Of a DNA stretch of 15,692 nt, positions 1-6,265 are shown in pieces; the first letter of the stretch is position 1; every line of letters begins with the position of its first letter. The notes under the pieces are model-generated. The model had not been told where the DNA came from. It searched no databases and worked only from the letters and a program-made list of their open reading frames with translations. Source of the DNA: an uncultured Lachnospiraceae bacterium (GTDB lineage: Bacteria > Bacillota > Clostridia > Lachnospirales > Lachnospiraceae); the NCBI GenBank assembly GCA_937885345.1, contig CAKZZH010000012.1:1-15692 (forward strand), given 5' to 3'. The position numbers were made by a program, and so were the translations under genes.

Positions 1-15
1 TGGGGTAAATCCCCA
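1..15. other. Short GC-clamped hairpin at window edge
   Basis: TGGGG and CCCCA flank a 5-nt AT-rich loop, giving a small perfect inverted repeat about 45 bp downstream of the last gene of the minus-strand nitrogenase-like operon. It could be part of the operon's terminator, but the stem is only 5 bp and the sequence after it in the minus direction is outside the window. The rest of 1-60 holds nothing else recognisable. Confidence 0.2.
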
Positions 16-60
16 CAATTTATCGTCTAAATGCTTCTCAATTCCGAAAGGCTATCCGGA

Positions 61-870
61 TTACATCTTATCCAGGGTCATCCGGTAACGCGACCGGTCC
101 CATACTTCTTCTGTTTTCTTATCCAAAGATACACGGATCGTTTCTTCATCCAGTATCACTTTTACCGCAACCCAAAACGGAAATCCGGTGTACGGATCTT
201 CCTCGATCCGCGGTACATACGCTTTCACCGTTTTGGTATCCTCCATGATCACGATCCGGTCCCGTACGGTACAAAAACGCCGCAGATCACCATTCTCATC
301 AAAGCCCAGCGACCCTTTTTCCGCATGCATCGGATCCCGATGGGGATTAAAGGGATGCAGCGTGCCAAAGTCCGTATAAAGCTCTGTATCAAAAACACTT
401 TCGATGGATACCAGTCCGCCGTCTTCGTTAAACTCCGCCCCCAGATCCGTAGTGACCATTCCGTACTTTGTCGCAAAGTTCATCCGGTCCTTGTTAAAAA
501 TCGTAATGCTTTTGACATAACCACTGCGGTCAAAATATACACACTGCATCTTTGCCGTAACGGCACTGTCCCCGATCAAGAGCCGGTCCTGATCCGCCTC
601 TTCATACTCATCCTCTTCCGTATGGTAGGCACTGATCTTGCCATAGGTAGGAAACACCCTCTTGATGGCCCCGCACTCGTAAAAAGTGACCAGCTCTGCG
701 TGGATCTTTCCTACCTGCGTCCAGATCACGGTACGATCCTGCAGGTAGATACTGCGAAGGGCACCGGAGGGGTAACGCTCCAATGCCTCGCGATATCGCT
801 TCCTCACATCCGAGGAATCATAACACGGAATCAGATCTCCATATGCAGTTTTCAACCGGAAGGGGATCAT
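61..870 (-). CDS. Uncharacterised protein, last gene of the nitrogenase-like operon, MORN/YwqK-like repeats
   Basis: This 269-aa soluble protein has no signal peptide or membrane segment, and I cannot assign a function. Two segments carry an aromatic-x-x-G-hydrophobic-basic pattern: YPSGALRSIYL (33-43) and FYECGAIKRVFP (63-74). Both recall the short beta-hairpin repeats of MORN/YwqK-like proteins. They are followed by an acidic stretch (TEEDEYEEADQD, about 84-95). The rest is rich in predicted beta-type, charged sequence. The ATG at 870 has a good ribosome binding site (AGAGGTGA, about 5 nt upstream). It overlaps the stop of a 12-codon micro-ORF by ATGA, so it may be translated by coupling. 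It lies 68 bp after the NifB-like gene on the same strand with no terminator between, so co-transcription is likely. A role linked to the nitrogenase-like enzyme (chaperone, assembly factor, regulator) is inferred only from position. The reading frame is clearly real; the function is unknown. Confidence 0.75.
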   Translation of the reverse strand: MIPFRLKTAYGDLIPCYDSSDVRKRYREALERYPSGALRSIYLQDRTVIWTQVGKIHAELVTFYECGAIKRVFPTYGKISAYHTEEDEYEEADQDRLLIGDSAVTAKMQCVYFDRSGYVKSITIFNKDRMNFATKYGMVTTDLGAEFNEDGGLVSIESVFDTELYTDFGTLHPFNPHRDPMHAEKGSLGFDENGDLRRFCTVRDRIVIMEDTKTVKAYVPRIEEDPYTGFPFWVAVKVILDEETIRVSLDKKTEEVWDRSRYRMTLDKM

Positions 871-905
871 CCGGTCACCTCTTTTACTTCCGGATATTCA
901 CTCAT
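867..905 (-). CDS. Putative 12-codon micro-ORF overlapping the 269-aa gene (or displaced N-terminus)
   Basis: In the gap after the NifB-like gene an ATG at 905-903 opens a 12-codon frame (MSEYPEVKEVTG) that ends in TGA at 869-867. The TGA overlaps the ATG of the 269-aa gene as ATGA. It has its own ribosome binding site (AGAGGA, about 8 nt upstream). It may be a coupling leader that delivers ribosomes to the next gene. It could also be the true N-terminus of the 269-aa protein put out of frame by a one-base change or sequencing error, since a -1 shift at the overlap would join the two. The junction has no classical slippery heptamer, so programmed frameshifting is less likely. It is too short to be sure it is translated. 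Confidence 0.35.
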   Translation of the reverse strand: MSEYPEVKEVTG

Positions 906-936
906 TGTTTTTTCCTCTTATATCCGGGATGTCACG

Positions 937-954
937 TTTCAGCCATGGCTGAAA
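937..954. repeat. Perfect 18-bp palindrome over the nifB-like stop codon
   Basis: TTTCAGCCATGGCTGAAA is a perfect self-complementary 18-mer with no spacer. It covers the TGA (941-939) and last codons of the NifB-like gene. With no loop it is a poor RNA hairpin and has no following T-tract, so it is not a typical terminator. A dimeric-protein binding site, or constraint from the coding sequence, are alternatives. Confidence 0.4.
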
Positions 955-2219
955 TTCTCCACAACTTCCGCATCATAATCCCTGTACAGTTCCGTATGCA
1001 GATCCTTTCCGATTCCGGGAATCCCGATGGCGTCTGCTCTGCAGTGTTTGCAATGACAGAAAATTTCCATATACTTTCCTGCTTCCGCACGTACTTCCTC
1101 AAGCATCTTACAATCCGGTGCCGGTATATCCGCCATCTGATTCTGCGGGATCAGCGGCAGGATGTTTAACAGCGATGCTCCCAGTTCATGCATCTTTCTT
1201 GCCACTTCCGGAATATGCCGGTCGTTCACTCCCGGTACCAGTACCGAGTTGATCTTGACGACCAGTCCCAGTTCCGCAGCCTTGCGGATCCCCTCGATCT
1301 GGTGCGCGATCAGCAGCTTTGCTGCTTCCTCTCCGATATGTACCACATTGTTTTCATCCACCACAAACTCGTTGATCTGTGCTTCGATCTTCGGATCGAT
1401 CGCATTGACTGTAACCGTTACGGTATCGATACCCAGTGCCGCCATCCGTTCCACCTTATCCGGCAGACGGTATCCGTTGGTAGATAAGCAGCAGACCATT
1501 TCCGGAAACTCTTTTTTGACCAGTTCAAAGGTATCCAGCGCATTATCGGTTGCAAGGGTATCGCCCGGTCCCGCGATGCCCACCACTGCCAGTTCCGGAC
1601 ACAGCTTTTTGGCTCTTCGGATAATATCTATGCTTTCCTTGGGTTTCAATACAAGCGAAGAAACGCCGGGACGTATGACCGATTTATCGATCTTACGTGT
1701 ACAGAACTTACAGCCGATGTTACATTTGGGACTTACCGGAAGATGGATGCGACCGCGCGAGATGTGCGCTTCGTGTGACATGCAGGGATGCTTTTTGGAG
1801 AGATGTTTGAAATTCGCAAGACTATCTGATGTGATCGTCTTTTTTCGTTCTTTTTCTTTCTCCAGAAATCGCGGATCTATAATGGAAACCTTTGATCGCA
1901 GCATCGCCTGTAACACTTTCAGCACACTCTGTTCCATTTCGATCGGTTCGATCTCATACTGCGCCAGCACCTCTCTTGCTCCTGCGCCGATACACTCTGC
2001 AAATACCGCGTTGCAATCTGCGATGGCATCCGCGGCCTTCTGCATTCGGTCCTTATGGTGCCGATGTTCCAAACACGCCTTATCTACCAGCCGGATATCT
2101 ACTTTTTCATATTCCTGCGCTTCTGCGTCCACTTCATAGATATCGAAGCGTTCCGCCGCGCCGAAGTGCCGGTCCACACAAAAGCCCATACTCGTCGCAA
2201 ATGCAACTCTGGTTTTCAT
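939..2219 (-). CDS. nifB: NifB-type radical SAM cofactor synthase with N-terminal NifX/NafY-like domain
   Basis: NifB proteins use SAM and [4Fe-4S] clusters to build the carbide-containing 8Fe core (NifB-co) of nitrogenase cofactors. Residues 1-105 form a dinitrogenase Fe-Mo cofactor-binding (NifX/NafY-type) domain with the typical HFGAAERFDIYEVD motif (18-31). After a charged linker comes KHPC (143-146). The radical SAM triad C166-x3-C170-x2-C173 sits in CNIGCKFC, followed by IAGPGD (215-220) and the NifB-type tail CHCKHCRADAIG (388-399) with three cysteines. Canonical NifBs that carry this domain have it at the C-terminus, so the N-terminal placement is unusual. The 426-aa length fits the two domains together. 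The start has a good site (AGGAGA, about 9 nt upstream). The gene lies 88 bp after the Fe-protein gene, with a hairpin in the gap. Its presence implies that the partner enzyme uses a NifB-co-derived cluster. The family call is firm; the product cluster is inferred. Confidence 0.92.
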   Translation of the reverse strand: MKTRVAFATSMGFCVDRHFGAAERFDIYEVDAEAQEYEKVDIRLVDKACLEHRHHKDRMQKAADAIADCNAVFAECIGAGAREVLAQYEIEPIEMEQSVLKVLQAMLRSKVSIIDPRFLEKEKERKKTITSDSLANFKHLSKKHPCMSHEAHISRGRIHLPVSPKCNIGCKFCTRKIDKSVIRPGVSSLVLKPKESIDIIRRAKKLCPELAVVGIAGPGDTLATDNALDTFELVKKEFPEMVCCLSTNGYRLPDKVERMAALGIDTVTVTVNAIDPKIEAQINEFVVDENNVVHIGEEAAKLLIAHQIEGIRKAAELGLVVKINSVLVPGVNDRHIPEVARKMHELGASLLNILPLIPQNQMADIPAPDCKMLEEVRAEAGKYMEIFCHCKHCRADAIGIPGIGKDLHTELYRDYDAEVVENFSHG

Positions 2220-2251
2220 ACTGCTTTTCTCCTAATCATTTTTCTGTTATG

Positions 2252-2292
2252 AACGGCTCCGGGAGCCCCACTTAAATGTCCCCGGAACCGTT
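2252..2292 (-). other. Intercistronic stem-loop between the Fe-protein and nifB-like genes
   Basis: AACGGCTCCGGG (2252-2263) and CCCGGAACCGTT (2281-2292) pair over 12 positions with one mismatch around a 17-nt loop. In the minus-strand RNA the hairpin follows the Fe-protein stop by about 15 nt and is not followed by a U-tract (the next bases are CATAACAGAAAAATG). It therefore looks like an mRNA stabiliser, processing site or partial terminator that sets expression of the Fe protein above NifB, as hairpins after nifH do in classical nif operons. That role is inference. Confidence 0.5.
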
Positions 2293-2307
2293 GCATCGCG
2301 GGATTGC

Positions 2308-3177
2308 TTATCCTGCAATACAGATCGACTTGTTTTCCTCTTTGCTCTCTTCCTTCACATCATCAAACAGGCCGTACTCCGTCAGGATCTCTTCCAGACG
2401 CTCCTGCGTCATCGGTTTGGGGATCACAAACATCTGATTGTCCTCGATTGCCTGTGCCAGATTGCGGTATTCCTGTGCCTGCGGATGCTCCGGATTGTGA
2501 TCGATCACGGTCTTCTTCTGGATCTCCGCGCGCTGCACTTCATTATCACGCGGTACAAAGTAAATCAGCTGGCTGCCCAGTTCTTTTGCAAATGCTTCCA
2601 GCAGATCTCTTTCGCGGTCCACCTTTCTGGAGTTGCAGATGATACCGCCCAGACGAACCCCGCCTTTCAACGCGTATTTCTGAATTCCTTTGCAGATATT
2701 GTTTGCTGCATACAGAGCCATCATCTCGCCGGAGGCCACGATGTAGATCTCCTGCGCTTTTCCTTCCCGGATGGGCATTGCAAAACCGCCGCATACCACA
2801 TCGCCCAACACATCGTAAAATACGTAATCCAGATCATCCTCATAAGCGCCCAGATCTTCGAGCATACCGATCGAGGTGATGATACCGCGTCCCGCGCATC
2901 CGACGCCCGGTTCCGGTCCGCCTGACTCCACACATCTCGTCCCGCCGAATCCTTCCTTTACGATATAGCTCAGATCATCGATCTCGCCTTCTTCGCGAAG
3001 GGTATCCAATACCGTCTTCTGTGCCAGTCCGTTCAACAGCAGTCTGGTGGAATCCGCCTTTGGATCACAGCCGACGACCATGACTTTTTTGCCCAGTTCC
3101 GTCAGACCTGCCGTCAGATTCTGTGTGGTTGTGGATTTTCCGATACCGCCTTTTCCGTAAATTGCTATCTGTCTCAT
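2308..3177 (-). CDS. nifH: Nitrogenase Fe protein (NifH-like ATP-dependent reductase)
   Basis: NifH-family homodimers carry one [4Fe-4S] cluster and pass electrons to the D/K-type partner with ATP hydrolysis. This 289-aa protein (usual length about 270-300) is very close to true NifH. It has a P-loop YGKGGIGKST (7-16), a Switch-I-type GCDPKADST (36-44), and both cluster-ligating cysteines: C94 in PGVGCAGRG and C129 in DVVCGGFAMP. It also has R97, the equivalent of the classic ADP-ribosylation arginine, and the segment IREGKAQEIYIVASGEMMALYAANN (two parts, about 136-160), which is highly typical. The lysine-rich tail ends in ICIAG. The start has AGGGAGA about 9 nt upstream. It lies 34 bp after the K-like gene, so all four nif-like genes form one operon. 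The fold and redox role are near certain. Whether the partner reduces N2 or another substrate is not. The symbol marks the family only. Confidence 0.93.
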   Translation of the reverse strand: MRQIAIYGKGGIGKSTTTQNLTAGLTELGKKVMVVGCDPKADSTRLLLNGLAQKTVLDTLREEGEIDDLSYIVKEGFGGTRCVESGGPEPGVGCAGRGIITSIGMLEDLGAYEDDLDYVFYDVLGDVVCGGFAMPIREGKAQEIYIVASGEMMALYAANNICKGIQKYALKGGVRLGGIICNSRKVDRERDLLEAFAKELGSQLIYFVPRDNEVQRAEIQKKTVIDHNPEHPQAQEYRNLAQAIEDNQMFVIPKPMTQERLEEILTEYGLFDDVKEESKEENKSICIAG

Positions 3178-3211
3178 TTTCTTTTTCTCCCTGTGATTAT
3201 CCTTTTTTTAC

Positions 3212-4546
3212 TTATCGATAAGTTGCCAATACTCTGTCAAAGATATCTTCTATGGTACGAAGTCCGCCCTCGTATCCGGTATAGCTGCAGTTCATGATCA
3301 ATCGATACTGCACCGGTACGGAGACGATCAGAAGATCTGCTTTCAGTTTTGCTGCCAAACCCTTCTCCCAGGCGCTTCCAAGCAGCAGGATCCGTTTGTC
3401 CGGATACTGTTTTGCATCTTCTTCGATCCGTTCCTGTGCCCCTCCTGCATCGGGATCAAAGTACACTTCAATGTTTCTCTTCCTTCCAAGGTTGGAGATC
3501 TCATCGTATTCCTTTCGGATCGCATCCTGAAACTTCTCCGGCGTGTCATCCACGATATTCTGCATTGCCGGGATGATCCCCAGCTCATTAAGCAGGAATT
3601 TGGAAAAGCCAAGGGATGTGAACGCATCTGCTACGGTATATACCCTTCTGGGCGTTCCGTAACGGAACTCCAGCAAAAAAGATGCCATCTTGTCAATGTG
3701 AGCGTAATACTTCGCTTCTTCCTTCTGTATATATTTCTCCGCTTTTTCCTGATCCAGTCCGCCGAATTCCGCGATCAGACGCAGGAAACGACTGGTCTCC
3801 ACCGCTCCCACCGGCAGATAAGGAAACTGTACATACGGTGTTTTATACTTTGCCTTCAGATGCTTTACGATATTCAATCCTACCCAGGGACCTACAAGAA
3901 TGTTGAATTCTGCCTTCGGGATGGTCAGCCATTCTGCGACACCCCCGGATTCCTCCCCAAAGAGGATATTGACTTTCAGACCGATTCCCTCCAGTACACG
4001 TTTCAGCCCTTCCAGATTGCCGTTCCAGAACGGATCCTGATATGGTACGGAAGCGAATACATTAACCAGTCCTTTTTCCACTTCCTTATCTTCCGCAAAC
4101 TTGTCCACATACTGATCAACGATCGCATTGACCAGGCTTTCGTGTGCCACATAATTGCTGCTTTTGAATCCTCCGGCTTCCAGATATACGATCGGTTTAT
4201 CGTCTTCCTGAAACTCGCCCACGATGGCACCGATATCATCGCCCGTGATCGCTGCCGTACATCCGGTGATCACCACATACAGATCACCATCGATCACCTT
4301 AAAAGAGTTTTCGATCACACTCCGTAATTTCTTTTCTCCGCCGAAGACCACATCCTGCTCTTCTGCGTTGGTACAGGGCGCTGTGGAGCCTCCTGCATAT
4401 CCTTCGCCCTGTCCGATTAATTGACTTATCTTGCTGCCGCATCCGGGGCCGGAATGCAGGATCGGTACTCCCCGCTTGATCGCTACTACGCTATGACAAC
4501 TGCCAAGTGCACAGGAAAACCTCGGTTGTTCTATTGTTGATGACAC
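3212..4546 (-). CDS. Nitrogenase component 1-like subunit, NifK/NifN type
   Basis: This is the presumed beta-type subunit of a two-subunit nitrogenase-like catalytic component. Three cysteines match the NifK P-cluster ligands in spacing and context: C12 in SCALGSC, C36 in SGPGCGSK and C96 in TGCTAAITGDDI. The motif TGDDI and the segment DVVFGGEKKL (65-74) are standard for the family. At 444 aa it starts almost at the first cluster cysteine and so lacks the roughly 55-residue N-terminal arm of molybdenum NifK. The start is GTG at 4546-4544, supported by GGAGG 8 nt upstream. An ATG at 4554 lies in another frame and stops after seven codons. The gap to the D-like gene is 21 bp. NifN, VnfN and group-IV reductase subunits are alternatives that motif reading cannot separate. 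Because this is the only K-type gene next to the only D-type gene, a catalytic pair is more likely than an assembly scaffold. Confidence 0.85.
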   Translation of the reverse strand: MSSTIEQPRFSCALGSCHSVVAIKRGVPILHSGPGCGSKISQLIGQGEGYAGGSTAPCTNAEEQDVVFGGEKKLRSVIENSFKVIDGDLYVVITGCTAAITGDDIGAIVGEFQEDDKPIVYLEAGGFKSSNYVAHESLVNAIVDQYVDKFAEDKEVEKGLVNVFASVPYQDPFWNGNLEGLKRVLEGIGLKVNILFGEESGGVAEWLTIPKAEFNILVGPWVGLNIVKHLKAKYKTPYVQFPYLPVGAVETSRFLRLIAEFGGLDQEKAEKYIQKEEAKYYAHIDKMASFLLEFRYGTPRRVYTVADAFTSLGFSKFLLNELGIIPAMQNIVDDTPEKFQDAIRKEYDEISNLGRKRNIEVYFDPDAGGAQERIEEDAKQYPDKRILLLGSAWEKGLAAKLKADLLIVSVPVQYRLIMNCSYTGYEGGLRTIEDIFDRVLATYR

Positions 4547-4567
4547 GTTCTCATCCTCCGTCTATTT

Positions 4568-6070
4568 TTATATTTCCGCTACTAACCTGCCGCTCGGGCA
4601 TTTTCCGGAACCTCCGCTCTGAAAATATCCCGGTTCCTGCTCCAGCCACCACTTTGTATACGGCTGATAAGCGTGCTCCGAATAGTTCCGGATAAACTCT
4701 ATGGAATCCAATGCATCCTCGATCCGTCTTGCATAATTGAGTGCCCCTTTATATCCGATTCCAAACTGTTCATCACCGATCAGCAGGGTCGGGATGCCGA
4801 GTTTGGCACCCCAGAGCGTCATACCGCCATGTCTTGCCAGGATCAGATCCGGGCGGATACGGTTCAATGCATTGACCAGCTCAAAGGACTGCTTGTTGCA
4901 TACCTGATAATTCTTTACATCTCCGTAAGTCTGTACCGCATGCTGCAATACATCCATTTCCGGATCACCGCTGTCATATACCGGATCATGGTGGAATACA
5001 CTGGCCCCGAGCACTTCAAATCCCAGCTCCGAAAGCAGATGGATCAGTGCCTGGCCGTGAGCTGCACCGGCCATTACATACGCTGTTTTTCCTTTAAAGT
5101 TTTCTTTCAGTTTTTCGATCTTCGGAACGATATCCCGATGTCCTTCTTCTATGATCTCTTCTGCGATCTCCGGCTTGCCAAGTACTTTTCCCAGTGCTCT
5201 AAGCCACCGGTCCGTTCCCTCCACACCGTATGCAGGCGGAGCCGTGATCTCGGGTACGCCGTACAACTGGTTCAGTCCGGCTCCCATATAGGTAGAAAGT
5301 GACGGACAGATATGAATCGTTGCCGCTGCCTCCGAACACTCCTTCAACTGCTCTATCGTAGAGAACGGCATCAGATATCTTGTTTTGTATCCGAAACGTT
5401 CTATGATCTCATCAAATACGTGGGATCCCCAGAAGTTTACAACGTTCACATAATCTGCTTTTTTCTTCGGTGCTTCCACGATATTGCGGAGCACCGTATG
5501 ATAGGCCGCATCAAACCCCGTAGTCCATACTTTGGAACGAAATCCGTCACATGTACATGTTGCAACCGGAATCCCCAGTTTTTCAGTCAGCTTGTGGGCC
5601 GCTCCTTCAATGTCCTCACCGATGATCCCCGAAGCACAGGAAGTCGTAATAAAGATCGCTTTGGGATGTACCCTCTCATACGCTTTTTCTACGGTCTCTT
5701 CCAGTTTTTTGATCGCGCCGAATACCGTATCTTTTTCCTGAATATTGGTCGAAAAATATCTTCCGTTGCGTTCCGGCAGGTTTCTGTTTTCCTGTTCGAT
5801 CCGGTATACAAAATTAAATTCGCAAAAATCTCCGCCGCATCCGACCGGTGCATGATTTACCACTGCCACATCTTCGATCATCGACAGCTGGCAAAGTGCC
5901 TGTCCGGAATTGCATCCGAGACACTGCGAAAATCTTCTCTTACTGTCTTTCAGATTTCCGGCATGTGATCGTTCCACCAGTTCTTCTGCGCTTCCGGAAT
6001 AGGCATTGATGGTCCCGAGTCTTTTTTCCCGGATCAACACTGCCGGTTCATCAATATTGATTGCTGCCAT
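4568..6070 (-). CDS. Nitrogenase component 1-like subunit, NifD/NifE type, first gene of the operon
   Basis: This 500-aa protein is the presumed alpha-type subunit and carries the active-site cofactor in this superfamily. P-cluster-type cysteines are C53 (CNSGQALC), C78 (HAPVGCGG) and C145 (TTSCASGIIGEDI), at NifD-like spacings of 25 and 67 residues. C255 in TIHICPSLSTY falls, without gaps to the following YG(I/V)P, on the NifD cofactor ligand Cys275. Other NifD residues are replaced in my hand alignment: Gln191 by W182 and His195 by F186 in CDGFRSKVWTTGFDAAYH, Arg359 by H338, and His442 by G432. A HHDPVYD motif (360-366) and RHGGMT (413-418) add histidines. The start has GGAGG about 9 nt upstream. 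It heads the operon and is divergent from a chemoreceptor gene. It is not a standard N2-fixing NifD. It could be a group-IV-type reductase subunit or a NifE-like scaffold; the substrate is unknown. Confidence 0.87.
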   Translation of the reverse strand: MAAINIDEPAVLIREKRLGTINAYSGSAEELVERSHAGNLKDSKRRFSQCLGCNSGQALCQLSMIEDVAVVNHAPVGCGGDFCEFNFVYRIEQENRNLPERNGRYFSTNIQEKDTVFGAIKKLEETVEKAYERVHPKAIFITTSCASGIIGEDIEGAAHKLTEKLGIPVATCTCDGFRSKVWTTGFDAAYHTVLRNIVEAPKKKADYVNVVNFWGSHVFDEIIERFGYKTRYLMPFSTIEQLKECSEAAATIHICPSLSTYMGAGLNQLYGVPEITAPPAYGVEGTDRWLRALGKVLGKPEIAEEIIEEGHRDIVPKIEKLKENFKGKTAYVMAGAAHGQALIHLLSELGFEVLGASVFHHDPVYDSGDPEMDVLQHAVQTYGDVKNYQVCNKQSFELVNALNRIRPDLILARHGGMTLWGAKLGIPTLLIGDEQFGIGYKGALNYARRIEDALDSIEFIRNYSEHAYQPYTKWWLEQEPGYFQSGGSGKCPSGRLVAEI

Positions 6071-6132
6071 ACTTTTCTTTCCTCCGATTCATAAACTTGA
6101 TCTATCATACCATCCGTTTCACACGATGTATA

Positions 6133-6160
6133 ATTGTATGATTCTATCAACTGTTATCAA
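6133..6160 (-). promoter_or_regulatory. Candidate sigma-A promoter of the nitrogenase-like operon
   Basis: On the minus strand a TTGATA -35 box (6160-6155), a 16-nt spacer and a TACAAT -10 box (6138-6133) lie about 63 bp upstream of the D-like start codon. A second TTGATA (6150-6145) repeats 10 bp further on, within the spacer, in the same orientation, as an activator or repressor site might. No sigma-54 type GG-N10-GC element was seen in the gap. Assigned by eye. Confidence 0.45.
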
Positions 6161-6173
6161 TAAAATTTATAGT

Positions 6174-6202
6174 TTGCATAAGGAATTTTATTGTGATACA
6201 AT
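6174..6202 (+). promoter_or_regulatory. Candidate promoter of the chemoreceptor gene
   Basis: TTGCAT (6174-6179), a 17-nt spacer and TACAAT (6197-6202) form a plausible promoter. The -10 box is extended by an upstream TG (TGATACAAT). It is about 63 bp from the start codon. The -35 box matches consensus in only three positions. The rest of the 195-bp gap 6071-6265 is AT-rich and holds no other gene. Confidence 0.4.
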
Positions 6203-6265
6203 ATTCTTGTATATTTTGCATAATATTCAATACATAATATTTAATACACGGAGGTACAGAATGAA

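Noticed and set aside
31..978. Plus-strand 315-codon frame covering the 269-aa gene
   Set aside because: The minus-strand frame has a good ribosome binding site, an operon position and protein-like composition. The plus frame is a low-quality mirror that also runs over the palindrome and the end of the nifB-like gene.
1162..2139. Long plus-strand frame (325 codons) opposite the nifB-like gene
   Set aside because: It is antisense to a gene with intact NifB motifs, shows serine/leucine-rich shadow composition and has no family resemblance.
3698..4327. Plus-strand 209-codon frame opposite the K-like gene
   Set aside because: It is antisense to a conserved nitrogenase-like subunit, has no recognisable motif and no convincing ribosome binding site.
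4673..5968. Two plus-strand frames (209 and 218 codons) opposite the D-like gene
   Set aside because: They mirror a conserved coding sequence and lack any family features.
4568..6070. Calling the D-like gene a functional nitrogenase nifD
   Set aside because: Several NifD active-site residues are replaced, so a substrate claim would go beyond the sequence.
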